NCBI RefSeq assembly: GCF_000247475.1
Contig: NZ_AHZC01000397.1
Span: 1 to 64,000 of the forward strand
Length of the DNA stretch: 64,000 bases
Direction of reading: 5' to 3'
Source: Rhizobium sp. PDO1-076
GTDB taxonomy: Bacteria; Pseudomonadota; Alphaproteobacteria; Rhizobiales; Rhizobiaceae
Shown: piece after piece, positions 18,162 through 26,275 of the stretch
Layout of the letters: each line of letters opens with the position of its first letter
Numbering within the stretch: position 1 is the stretch's first letter
Translations under genes and position numbers: made by a program
The notes under the pieces: generated by a model
Told to the model about the DNA's origin: nothing
The model's input: only the letters and a program-made list of their open reading frames with translations
Databases searched by the model: none

Positions 18162-19067
18162 ATGACGCTCGATGACCAGCGTCACTACAGACTTGGCGTC
18201 CTGTTCGGCGCGATTTCTGCACTTGCCTGGTCTTCATCAGGCCTGTTCGTCCGCCATATCACCACCGACCTGATGACCATGCTGTTCTGGCGCGGCCTGT
18301 TTTCGGGCACGTGCGTGTTTCTGTTCTTCATCTACCTGGAACGGGGTCGGGTGCCGGGCATCCTGCGCCGCATGGGTTGGCCAAGCCTGCTTGCGACGAT
18401 CTTTTCGGCAACCAGCATGATCTCCGGCATCGGATCGATGTATTACACGTCGATCGCCGATGCGATGGTGATTTATGCGACGGTACCGTTTGTGACAGCC
18501 GCGCTGGCCTTCGTTTTCATCGGGGAACGGCCCAGCCGTTCGACGCTGATCGCCAGCGGTGTGGCCATGGTCGGCGTTCTTGTGATGCTGACCGATGGGC
18601 ATGGCGGCAGCGGCGGTGGAAGCGGGCTGTTTGGCAAGCTGCTGGCGGCAGTGATGACGCTTTCGGTTGGTGCGATGGCCACCGTCATGCGCAAACATCG
18701 CGAGGTGCCGATGTTGCCGGCTATGGCCGGATCGGCCTGGCTCTGCTCCTTCGTCACATTCTGGTTTGCCGCGCCGCTGGCTGTCTCGGCACCGGACCTC
18801 CAGTTGATCGTGATCTTTGCGATCGTGCAGAACGCGATGGGCCTCATTTTGTATACCGCCTCGACTCGGAGACTGCCGGCGGCGGATGCCAGCCTGTTGA
18901 CGGCGCTCGAAGTGCCGCTGACTCCACTGTGGGTCTGGCTCGTGCTCAACGAGGTCCCGTCCCCGGCAACGCTGATCGGTGGCCCGATCGTGTTGGCGGC
19001 GCTGTTTGGCCATATTCTCTACGAAGTCCGACGCAACCGGGCCGTACCGGTGGTGCCAGCGCCCTGA
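18162..19067 (+). CDS. EamA/DMT superfamily transporter
   Basis: The 301-residue protein consists of two EamA repeats of five membrane helices each, starting LGVLFGAISALAWSSSGLFVR and ending in LLTALEVPLTPLWVWLVLNE, the usual pattern of drug/metabolite exporters. A glycine/serine-rich loop (GHGGSGGGSG) links the halves. The direction of transport is probably export, but the substrate is unknown. It is the third gene of the FAD oxidoreductase/aldehyde dehydrogenase set. It is clearly paralogous to the EamA gene at 27724 (shared GERPSRS, ASGVA, GVLVM and PLxPxWVWL), and that gene also sits beside a DAO-type oxidoreductase. Confidence 0.85.
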   Translation: MTLDDQRHYRLGVLFGAISALAWSSSGLFVRHITTDLMTMLFWRGLFSGTCVFLFFIYLERGRVPGILRRMGWPSLLATIFSATSMISGIGSMYYTSIADAMVIYATVPFVTAALAFVFIGERPSRSTLIASGVAMVGVLVMLTDGHGGSGGGSGLFGKLLAAVMTLSVGAMATVMRKHREVPMLPAMAGSAWLCSFVTFWFAAPLAVSAPDLQLIVIFAIVQNAMGLILYTASTRRLPAADASLLTALEVPLTPLWVWLVLNEVPSPATLIGGPIVLAALFGHILYEVRRNRAVPVVPAP

Positions 19068-19204
19068 CATCGGGGTCGGCACGCAGATCTGAGATAATAT
19101 AAGTCCATTGATTGACGTGTTTTTCGTATTTCCGATGCGCGGATTTCGGCATGGCGCATGTGTTGCAGATTTGTACATCTATAAAATTCCACGATCCAGC
19201 GTGG

Positions 19205-19229
19205 GGAACAAACTCCATCTCCAGGTGTT
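19205..19229 (+). promoter_or_regulatory. Candidate EcfG-type stress promoter
   Basis: GGAAC (19205-19209), a 16-base spacer and TGTT (19226-19229) differ by one base from the alphaproteobacterial general-stress sigma consensus GGAAC-N16/17-CGTT. It ends 37 bases before the start of the small exported protein gene at 19267. Confidence 0.5.
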
Positions 19230-19266
19230 CTAGCGTCCATGGTAATCAAACGGAAAGGATGAAGCC

Positions 19267-19665
19267 ATGAAGACGAAGATGCTTGCTCTCGGAGCTATCG
19301 TACTTGGCTCTATTGTGTCGCCTGTACTTGCTCAGGAAGGTACGATGACCGGCGCTGCCGGTGGCGCGGTCACCGGTGCGATCGTTGGCGGCCCGGTCGG
19401 TGCCGCCGTTGGTGGCGTGGTCGGTGCAATCGCCGGGACTGCTATCGATCCGCCGCCGCCGACCGTCGTCACCTATGTACGCCAGCAGCCGGTTCCGGTT
19501 GAGCCCGTTGTCGTCGAGCAGAGGATCGCTGTTGGCCAGCCGTTGCCGCAGCAGGTCGTGCTGACACCGATCCCGGAAGATCCGACTTACGCCTATGCCT
19601 TCGTCAACAACCAGCGTGTGATCGTTGACCCCGAGACCTACGTGGTTGTCGGCGTGGTGCAGTAA
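19267..19665 (+). CDS. Small exported glycine-rich protein with DUF1236-like C-terminus
   Basis: The 132-residue product has a clear Sec signal peptide (cleavage after SPVLA, about residue 22). A small-residue segment of GA/GG repeats follows (about 27-59), resembling the glycine-zipper stretches of envelope proteins. The C-terminal PTYAYAFVNNQRVIVD with ETYVVV is the pattern of DUF1236 proteins. It should be periplasmic or outer-membrane associated; function unknown. An EcfG-like promoter lies just upstream, suggesting stress induction, and the next gene downstream is also small, envelope-directed and behind an EcfG-like site. A GGAAAGGA ribosome-binding site precedes the ATG. Confidence 0.75.
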   Translation: MKTKMLALGAIVLGSIVSPVLAQEGTMTGAAGGAVTGAIVGGPVGAAVGGVVGAIAGTAIDPPPPTVVTYVRQQPVPVEPVVVEQRIAVGQPLPQQVVLTPIPEDPTYAYAFVNNQRVIVDPETYVVVGVVQ

Positions 19666-19673
19666 TTCAGAAT

Positions 19674-19698
19674 GGAACACAAAGTTCCCGCCCACGTT
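19674..19698 (+). promoter_or_regulatory. EcfG-type stress promoter, consensus match
   Basis: GGAAC (19674-19678), exactly 16 bases, then CGTT (19695-19698): a full match to the EcfG/RpoE2 promoter consensus of alphaproteobacteria. It lies in the 100-base gap between the two small envelope genes and would give a leader of roughly 60 bases for the gene at 19766. Confidence 0.7.
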
Positions 19699-19765
19699 TA
19701 GATCTCTAGCCGAGGCTTGTCGCGCATCTGGCGAGACGAGCCTCGCTTTCCAAGGAGGAAAACCC

Positions 19766-20122
19766 ATGCAGGACCAACGTCCAAACGTCACCCCGCCAAA
19801 CGTCACGCAGAATGCTGGCATGAGTGGAACCGCAGTTGCCATCGCGGCGCTGCTTGTCGTCGTCATTGCGGCCGGTGCTTTCATGCTGTTCGGCGGATCG
19901 ACCACTGAACGGGAAACCACGACAATGCCGGCCACGGAAAGCTCGGCACCGGCAGCAACGCCGCCCGCGGCACCGACGCCGCCGGCCGCAAGCACCGAGG
20001 CTCCGACCCCTCCGGCGGCCACTGATGTTGCTCCGGCTGCACCTGCCGAGCCGGCCCCTGCCGCGCCGGCCCCGGCAACGTCCGCCCCTAGCGGTGGCGC
20101 GGCGGCCCCGACCACGCCGTAA
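19766..20122 (+). CDS. Small single-pass membrane protein with Ala/Pro-rich tail
   Basis: The 118-residue product has a short polar N-terminus, one membrane helix (GTAVAIAALLVVVIAAGAFM, about 21-40) and then about 75 residues made almost only of Ala, Pro, Thr and Glu. The tail is low-complexity and probably extends through the periplasm toward the wall. No enzyme motif is present. The ATG at 19766 follows CAAGGAGG, and a consensus EcfG-type promoter and a downstream terminator frame it as its own transcription unit. Function unknown; stress-linked envelope role is an inference from the promoter. Confidence 0.7.
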   Translation: MQDQRPNVTPPNVTQNAGMSGTAVAIAALLVVVIAAGAFMLFGGSTTERETTTMPATESSAPAATPPAAPTPPAASTEAPTPPAATDVAPAAPAEPAPAAPAPATSAPSGGAAAPTTP

Positions 20123-20133
20123 CCTGAAAGCAG

Positions 20134-20165
20134 ACGAGCCGGCCGAGATGGCCGGCTCGTTTACT
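20134..20165 (+). terminator. Intrinsic terminator after the Ala/Pro-rich protein gene
   Basis: A perfect 11-bp stem ACGAGCCGGCC (20134-20144) with 20150-20160 and a five-base loop, then TTTACT. It begins 12 bases after the stop codon. Confidence 0.8.
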
Positions 20166-20258
20166 CGTGGTCTTGATTTGCCCTGTCGATCCACCCCGAG
20201 TCCAGGCTCGATCAGCCAATGTGGATGAGCGCAATCCGATCCGGAGCAAGATCGCTCC

Positions 20259-21170
20259 CTAGTTCACCTTGGCCGGCTTGCCCCATTCGGCAATGGCGAT
20301 ACCCCCAAGCACAAGCGCCAGGGCGATGATGTGGAAGAGTTCGAGCGTTTCGCCGAGCAGGCTGATCGACAACAGTGTTCCGAACACCGGGACGAGATTG
20401 ATGAACAGACCGGCACGGTTGGCGCCGATGCCTTCGACGCCCTTGATGTAGAGAATCTGCGAGATCAGCGACGGAAAGACCGCGCAATAGAGAATGATCA
20501 GCCAGCCGCGCGTGTCAGGCAGGATCATCTCTGCATTTCCAGCCTCCCAATAGAGCAGCGGCAGGCAGGTGAGGGCGGCGGCAAGGGCTGGCCCTGCCAT
20601 CAGGCTCTTCCAGTGCACGGCCGGCTTCCAGCGCAGGGCGATCGTGTAGACGGCGTAGCTGAGGCCGGCAAACAGCATGATCAGGTCACCGTAGTTCAGT
20701 GACAGCGTCAGCAGGGTCATCAGGTTGCCGTGCGAGGCGGTCAGGGCCGCGCCGATAAAGCTGATCAGGAACCCAAGGATCTGTACCTTGGAAACGGGAA
20801 TGCGGAAGAGCAGGAAATTGATGACGAAGATCAGCACCGGTATGGCGCCCTGCTCGATGGCCCCGTTGACGGCGCTGGTGTATTTCAGTGCCGTATAGAG
20901 AAAGCCGTTGAATGCGGCGTAGCCGACCGCGCCATAGGCCACGAGCAGCATCCAGTTGGCCTTGAGGACCGGCCAGTCCTTGCGGATTTGCGGCACCGAG
21001 ATCGAGATGATCAGGCCTGCTGCGAGAGCCCAGCGGCCGAAGCTCAGCACCATGGGACTAACATGGCCGAGCGCGAGCTTGCCGGCAACCGTATTACCAC
21101 CCCATAGCAAGGTGGTGATGACCAGATAGACATAACAGCGAATGGACAGAGGCATCACAATTCCCGGCAT
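20259..21170 (-). CDS. EamA/DMT superfamily transporter
   Basis: This 303-residue membrane protein has ten hydrophobic segments in two EamA halves, beginning YLVITTLLWGGNTVAGKLAL and closing with GETLELFHIIALALVLGG. That is the general layout of DMT exporters of metabolites or amino acids. It is not close to the two paralogous EamA proteins encoded at 18162 and 27724, lacking their shared GERPSRS segment. It is transcribed away from purA. An alternative ATG five codons in (21155) is possible. Substrate unknown. Confidence 0.85.
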   Translation of the reverse strand: MPGIVMPLSIRCYVYLVITTLLWGGNTVAGKLALGHVSPMVLSFGRWALAAGLIISISVPQIRKDWPVLKANWMLLVAYGAVGYAAFNGFLYTALKYTSAVNGAIEQGAIPVLIFVINFLLFRIPVSKVQILGFLISFIGAALTASHGNLMTLLTLSLNYGDLIMLFAGLSYAVYTIALRWKPAVHWKSLMAGPALAAALTCLPLLYWEAGNAEMILPDTRGWLIILYCAVFPSLISQILYIKGVEGIGANRAGLFINLVPVFGTLLSISLLGETLELFHIIALALVLGGIAIAEWGKPAKVN

Positions 21171-21362
21171 GAACCGCGCCTTGACGAAGCAGCCTGCTCA
21201 ACTGTTCAAGCGCGAATGGTGTCGGAAATAGGGGAGGGCTGCCGCTTTGTCACGCAAAAAGCCAAATCACGCGTCAATACGGGTCGATTTCCGAAAAACA
21301 ACACAGTATAGATGCGCGGGTTTGGGTAGAGCGCAGCGTTGCGCGATAGACAGGATTACGAA

Positions 21363-22661
21363 ATGACGAATGTCGTGGTGATTGGTTCGCAATGGGGTGA
21401 CGAGGGCAAGGGCAAGATTGTCGACTGGCTCTCCGAACGTGCGGACATCGTGGTTCGCTTCCAGGGCGGACACAATGCTGGCCACACGCTCGTCATCGAC
21501 GGCGTCTCCTACAAGCTGTCGCTCCTGCCGTCGGGTGTAGTGCGCCCGGGCAAGAAGGCGGTGATCGGCAATGGCGTGGTCGTTGATCCGCATGCGCTGA
21601 TCGCCGAAATCGGCCGCCTGAAGGACCAGGGCGTCGAAGTGACCCCGGACAATCTGCGAATCGCCGAAAATGCCACGCTGATTCTGTCGCTGCACCGCGA
21701 ACTGGACGGCATGCGCGAGGACGCTGCCTCCAACAGCGGCACCAAGATCGGCACCACCCGTCGCGGCATCGGCCCTGCTTATGAAGACAAAGTCGGTCGT
21801 CGCGCCATCCGCGTGATGGATCTGGCCGATCTGGACGCACTGGGCGGCAAGGTCGAGCGCATCCTCACGCACCACAATGCCCTGCGCCGTGGCTTCGGCG
21901 CCGTGGAAGTCGAGCACAAGACGATCATGGAGGAACTTTCCTCGATCGCGGAACGCGTCCTGCCCTTCATGGACAGCGTCTGGCGTCTGCTCGACATCGA
22001 GCGCCGCAAGGGGTCGCGCATCCTGTTTGAAGGCGCGCAGGGCTCGCTGCTCGACATCGACCACGGCACATATCCGTTTGTGACCTCGTCGAACACGGTT
22101 GCCGGCCAGGCCGCTGCCGGTTCCGGCATGGGTCCCGGCTCGCTCGGCTATATCCTCGGCATCACCAAGGCTTACACGACCCGCGTCGGCGAAGGTCCGT
22201 TCCCGACCGAACTGACCGACGAGATCGGCCAGTTCCTCGGCGAGAAGGGCCATGAGTTCGGTACCGTGACGGGCCGCAAGCGCCGTTGCGGCTGGTTCGA
22301 TGCTGCACTGGTGCGCCAGTCTGTCGCCACAAATGGAATCACCGGCATCGCGCTGACCAAACTCGACGTTCTCGACGGGCTGGAAGAGCTGAAAATCTGC
22401 GTCGGCTACAAGCTGGACGGCCAGGAAATCGACTATCTGCCGGCAGCGCAGGCTGCCCAGGCGCGCGTCGAGCCGATCTACATCACGCTCGAAGGCTGGA
22501 AGGAATCGACCGTCGGCGCCCGCAAATGGGCGGATTTGCCGGCTCAGGCGATCAAGTATGTCCGTCAGGTCGAGGAGCTGATCGGTGCGCCGGTGGCTTT
22601 GCTGTCGACCAGCCCAGAACGCGACGACACCATACTTGTGACAGACCCTTTCGAGGATTAA
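21363..22661 (+). CDS. purA: Adenylosuccinate synthetase
   Basis: PurA joins IMP and aspartate with GTP to form adenylosuccinate, the first step from IMP to AMP. The 432-residue protein has the P-loop-like N-terminus [14 protein letters not shown], the switch region [21 protein letters not shown], the IMP-site segment [15 protein letters not shown] and the late GTP-site LTKLDVLDG. Length and motifs are standard. The start is the ATG at 21363. The large membrane protein gene begins 59 bases downstream and may be read through from it. No purine riboswitch-like structure was seen upstream. Confidence 0.98.
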   Translation: MTNVVVIGSQWGDEGKGKIVDWLSERADIVVRFQGGHNAGHTLVIDGVSYKLSLLPSGVVRPGKKAVIGNGVVVDPHALIAEIGRLKDQGVEVTPDNLRIAENATLILSLHRELDGMREDAASNSGTKIGTTRRGIGPAYEDKVGRRAIRVMDLADLDALGGKVERILTHHNALRRGFGAVEVEHKTIMEELSSIAERVLPFMDSVWRLLDIERRKGSRILFEGAQGSLLDIDHGTYPFVTSSNTVAGQAAAGSGMGPGSLGYILGITKAYTTRVGEGPFPTELTDEIGQFLGEKGHEFGTVTGRKRRCGWFDAALVRQSVATNGITGIALTKLDVLDGLEELKICVGYKLDGQEIDYLPAAQAAQARVEPIYITLEGWKESTVGARKWADLPAQAIKYVRQVEELIGAPVALLSTSPERDDTILVTDPFED

Positions 22662-22720
22662 TAAGATTCTGTTAGTGTTTTGCTGGTCCACCCCGGATCG
22701 GCGATCAAGAGAAAGTGCTG

Positions 22721-25126
22721 ATGGCTGACTTTATCGCAGTGATTCGACGGGCCGTGGACGGCCTGTCGAACAATACTCCGGAGATGCGCGCGAAGGTCTA
22801 TGAGAAGGCACGCGCTGCCGTGGTCCGGCAGCTCGAGAACATGTCGCCGCGTCCACCGGAGCAAATGCTGCAACGCCAGCTCTCCAAGCTGGATGCCGCG
22901 ATTCTCGAGGTTGAAGCGGAGCATGCCGAGGCCTTGCCTGCGGCCGATGAGGCTTTGGCTGATGAGCCTGCGGCCGATCCAGTTGTGGAAACTGCCGTCG
23001 CAGCCGAACATCCCGCATGGAGCCAGGAAGAGCCGGAGGCCGAAACCTCTGCGCATCCCGATGACGCCAGCGCGTATCATGAGCCGGAAACTGTGGCGAA
23101 CGATGCGACGACGGCCGAGCCCGAGGCTCCGGTCGCCAGCGGCGATGACTGGGCCGATGCGCATATGGCGGATGAACGGCCTTTGGAGCCGGCTGACGCG
23201 CCAGCGTTCGAGCCGGTTGCAGAGCCGGTCGAAGCTGATGTGCCGGAGCCGTATTCTGCGCCGCAGGTCTGGGAAGAGCCGGCTTATGCCGCTGCTGACG
23301 AGCCGCATGCCGAGGTCGTCGAGACGCCGGACTATTATGCGCCGTCCGTTGACGATGAGCCGTTTGCATCCGAGCCGGAACAGGAGCCGGTACCAGAGCC
23401 CGCTCCGGAGCCCGAGCATTACTACGAGACGCCTGCCGCCGCAGAGCCAGACGCACCCGAAGGTGTTGTTGACGAACCGCGTGCGTGGCAACCGGGCGAC
23501 GACCCCGCATCGCTGATCTGGGACGAAGAAAGCCACGCGACTCAAGCTGCTGCGACCTATGAGAATGATGCAGCGGTTGCGCGTGCGCCGGTGGTCGATG
23601 CTGTCGATGACTGGCTTGCCGATCGCAATCCGGAATCGGGCCAACCGGCCATCCCCACAGCCAGCTGGGATCTTCCGGAGATCGGTGCAGAACGCCCGGC
23701 ATTCGATCCGCATGAACTTCCCGAAGTAACGGCAGAGCCGTCGGCGATTTCGTTCACACCGGCCAGCGGCTTTCCGGCCTATGATCCGGAAAGAACCGAA
23801 ACCACTTCAGTCGCAAACGATCCGCACGACATCCTGCTTGGCGATGCTGCCTATGGTTCGGAGCCTGCCACTGCCTATCCGGCAAAGGTCGAGAGCGAAG
23901 ATTTCAGCCAGTGGTTCAACGATACGGCAGGTGACCTGAGCAAGGTTCCGCCGACGTCGGTCGAGGCTGCTGCCGTCTTGCCTGCAGGCGGTGAATGGGA
24001 CGACCAGCTGTCGACATTCTCGACGCATGCCGAAGGTGAAGCGGTCGAGCCTTCGGGCGAACCGGATGCCTACGGCGCCTACCGGCTCGAGCCGAAGAAG
24101 CCACGCAATTTCGCCCCCCTGATCTTTGGCGTACTCGGCGCCATTCTCGTGGTTGGCGGAGGCTTTGCTGCCTGGACCTATCGCGGCGAGATGGGCGAGA
24201 TGGTCTCCAGTCTGACCGGCTCTTCCGCATCGACCACGGACACCGCGACGACACCGCCCGTTGACAGCGATCCGGCGGCGACGACGCCTGCTGCAACGAC
24301 CGAGCAGCCGACGACAACGCCAGCACCTGCTGCGACGACCGAAGACGGAGCCGTCAGCGGTCAGAAGTTCACCCAGAGGCTGCTGGCCGACGGGACGGAG
24401 ACGGATGCCGGCGCAGGTGCAACCGTTGCCGCCGATGCTCCCGCTGAAGGACGCTCGGTGTCTGCCCAGACGCTGGCCTCGACGGTAGAGCCGGGTGATG
24501 CTCCGCCCTCGACCGCGCCCGCGCCGACGCAGAACCCGCCGGCAGCCGGCAGCACGGCTGCGGCCCTGTCGGGTGACAAGGCTTTCCTCTACGAGGAGAA
24601 GCTTGGTCAGACGACACCGGTTGCCGTGCCCGGAACCATCACATGGTCTGCGGTGCGCGAAACCGGCGAAGACGGCAAGCCCAATCCTCAGATCCAGGGC
24701 AGGATCAATGTGCCGGAACGCGGCATGTCGGCACTGGTGACGATCAAGCGTAATGCCGACAGTTCGTTGCCGGCAAGCCATATCATCGAGGTTGTCTTCT
24801 CGGTGCCACCGGATTTCGAAGGCGGCGCAATCGAGAACCTGCAGCGCATCGCGATGAAGCGTACGGAGCAGGATCGCGGCGACCCTCTGGTCGCGGTTTC
24901 GGCCAAGGTCACCGATGACACCTATCTGGTGGCGTTGAACGATTTCGAGGATGTGGTGAAACGCAATCTCGACCTGCTCGCGACCCGCGGCTGGATCGAC
25001 ATTCCTGTCATCTACCGAAATGGACGGCGTGCGCTGCTGACCCTGGACAAGGGGACGGATGGCGCTGCGGTGTTTACCCAGGTGATGAAGGAATGGGCGG
25101 CGCTTGCGGCCCCTGCCGGAAACTAA
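22721..25126 (+). CDS. Large acidic single-pass membrane protein of unknown function
   Basis: The 801 residues have four zones. Residues 1-65 form a basic helical start (MADFIAVIRRAVDG). Residues 66-460 are low-complexity, very rich in Glu, Pro, Ala and Asp, with recurring EP, EPE and DEP. One membrane helix spans about 465-487 (PLIFGVLGAILVVGGGFAAW). After a Thr/Ala/Pro linker (500-610), a folded C-terminal domain of about 190 residues begins near KAFLYEEKLG. The acidic half would be cytoplasmic and the folded part periplasmic. I do not recognise a named family. The ATG at 22721 is preferred over a GTG two codons earlier. It lies between purA and rpoH and has its own terminator. Confidence 0.8.
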   Translation: MADFIAVIRRAVDGLSNNTPEMRAKVYEKARAAVVRQLENMSPRPPEQMLQRQLSKLDAAILEVEAEHAEALPAADEALADEPAADPVVETAVAAEHPAWSQEEPEAETSAHPDDASAYHEPETVANDATTAEPEAPVASGDDWADAHMADERPLEPADAPAFEPVAEPVEADVPEPYSAPQVWEEPAYAAADEPHAEVVETPDYYAPSVDDEPFASEPEQEPVPEPAPEPEHYYETPAAAEPDAPEGVVDEPRAWQPGDDPASLIWDEESHATQAAATYENDAAVARAPVVDAVDDWLADRNPESGQPAIPTASWDLPEIGAERPAFDPHELPEVTAEPSAISFTPASGFPAYDPERTETTSVANDPHDILLGDAAYGSEPATAYPAKVESEDFSQWFNDTAGDLSKVPPTSVEAAAVLPAGGEWDDQLSTFSTHAEGEAVEPSGEPDAYGAYRLEPKKPRNFAPLIFGVLGAILVVGGGFAAWTYRGEMGEMVSSLTGSSASTTDTATTPPVDSDPAATTPAATTEQPTTTPAPAATTEDGAVSGQKFTQRLLADGTETDAGAGATVAADAPAEGRSVSAQTLASTVEPGDAPPSTAPAPTQNPPAAGSTAAALSGDKAFLYEEKLGQTTPVAVPGTITWSAVRETGEDGKPNPQIQGRINVPERGMSALVTIKRNADSSLPASHIIEVVFSVPPDFEGGAIENLQRIAMKRTEQDRGDPLVAVSAKVTDDTYLVALNDFEDVVKRNLDLLATRGWIDIPVIYRNGRRALLTLDKGTDGAAVFTQVMKEWAALAAPAGN

Positions 25127-25149
25127 ACGACCTGTCATTCAGGCAAAAT

Positions 25150-25181
25150 AAAACCGGGTGTGGCGACACACCCGGTTTTTA
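25150..25181. terminator. Bidirectional terminator between the acidic membrane protein gene and rpoH
   Basis: A perfect 13-bp stem AAAACCGGGTGTG (25150-25162) with 25167-25179, tetraloop GCGA, and A and T runs on both flanks. It can end the plus-strand gene at 25126 and the minus-strand rpoH, which ends at 25199. Confidence 0.92.
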
Positions 25182-25198
25182 GTTGCGGATTTTTGGCC

Positions 25199-26101
25199 TC
25201 AGGCTTCGACGACGCGCAGGGCCTTGGCACGTTCCAGAGCATCCTTCTGAACGGCTTCCTGGACCTTTTCAAAGGCGCGGACCTCGATCTGGCGGACGCG
25301 TTCGCGGCTGATGTCGAATTCCGACGACAGCTCTTCCAACGTGACCGGGTCTTCAGCCAGGCGACGGGCCTCGAAGATGCGGCGTTCGCGCTCGTTCAGA
25401 ACGCTCATGGCACGCGCCAGCATGCGGCGGCGGGTTTCGAGCTCGTCCTGTTCGATCAGGACGGCTTCCTGGCTTTCGTGGTCGTCGACGAGCCAATCCT
25501 GCCACTGGCCGCTCTCGCCTTCGCTTGCCCGTAAGGGTGCGTTCAGCGATGCGTCGCCCGACAGGCGGCGGTTCATCGAGATGACTTCTTCCTCGGAGAC
25601 CTTCAGCTTGGTGGCGATTTCCGTCACCTGGTCCGGCTTCAGGTCGCCTTCCTCGATCGCCTGGATCTTGCCCTTGAGGCGGCGCAGGTTGAAGAACAGG
25701 CGCTTCTGGTTGGCGGTCGTGCCCATCTTGACCAGCGACCACGAACGCAGGATGTACTCCTGGATCGAGGCCTTGATCCACCACATGGCATAGGTTGCGA
25801 GGCGGAAGCCGCGTTCCGGGTCGAATTTCTTGACCGCCTGCATCAGGCCGACATTGCCTTCCGACACGACTTCGCCGATCGGCAGGCCATAGCCACGATA
25901 TCCCATGGCAATCTTCGCCACGAGACGAAGATGGCTGGTCACCATGCGGTGTGCGGCGTCGCGGTCGCCATGCTCAGCGTAACGTTTCGCGAGCATGTAC
26001 TCTTCCTGCGGCTCCAACATCGGAAATTTGCGGATTTCATCCAGATAACGATTGAGACCGGCTTCGCCGGCTGTAATGCTGGGCAAACTATTGCGGGCCA
26101 T
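25199..26101 (-). CDS. rpoH: Heat-shock sigma factor RpoH (sigma-32)
   Basis: This 300-residue group-3 sigma factor directs RNA polymerase to heat-shock promoters. Region 1.2/2.1 (LNRYLDEIRKFPMLEPQEE), region 2.3-2.4 (RLATYAMWWIKASIQEYILRSW), the RpoH box QKRLFFNL unique to sigma-32 factors, and region 4.2 (ELSSEFDISRERVRQIE) are all present. The conserved MARNSLPSI start puts the ATG at 26101 behind a GGGGGTG site; the frame is open 34 codons further upstream but without homology-like sequence. Alphaproteobacteria often have more than one rpoH, and this looks like the housekeeping RpoH1 type, an inference. Confidence 0.96.
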   Translation of the reverse strand: MARNSLPSITAGEAGLNRYLDEIRKFPMLEPQEEYMLAKRYAEHGDRDAAHRMVTSHLRLVAKIAMGYRGYGLPIGEVVSEGNVGLMQAVKKFDPERGFRLATYAMWWIKASIQEYILRSWSLVKMGTTANQKRLFFNLRRLKGKIQAIEEGDLKPDQVTEIATKLKVSEEEVISMNRRLSGDASLNAPLRASEGESGQWQDWLVDDHESQEAVLIEQDELETRRRMLARAMSVLNERERRIFEARRLAEDPVTLEELSSEFDISRERVRQIEVRAFEKVQEAVQKDALERAKALRVVEA

Positions 26102-26201
26102 AAAGCACCCCCTTCTTGTGCGGGGCTCCCTATATCGGCGAGCCCAATCTCCGTGGATCTGTCTCTTTCCCACAGAAATCCAGCTAACAAATAAGTATGG
26201 C

Positions 26202-26223
26202 AAAACCGCGTTTCAAGCGGTTT
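26202..26223 (-). terminator. Hairpin after the FAD oxidoreductase gene, upstream of rpoH
   Basis: On the minus strand, AAACCGC (26223-26217), a seven-base loop, GCGGTTT (26209-26203) and one more T form a short stem-loop 53 bases beyond the stop at 26276. It may end transcription from that gene before rpoH. The short T run makes it a weak candidate, and it could instead be an operator for rpoH. Confidence 0.4.
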
Positions 26224-26275
26224 GTTCCATCACGAGACTGTGACGAAGTTGCCCCGGCGTGCAAGCGCCAAACGG

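Noticed and set aside
21267-22691. 474-codon minus-strand frame over purA
   Set aside because: Shadow of the purA codon pattern; purA is unmistakable.
26183-26227. EcfG-like promoter on the minus strand upstream of rpoH (GGAAC-N16-GGTT)
   Set aside because: It has one mismatch and overlaps a hairpin that better fits a terminator of the preceding gene; its distance to rpoH is also long.
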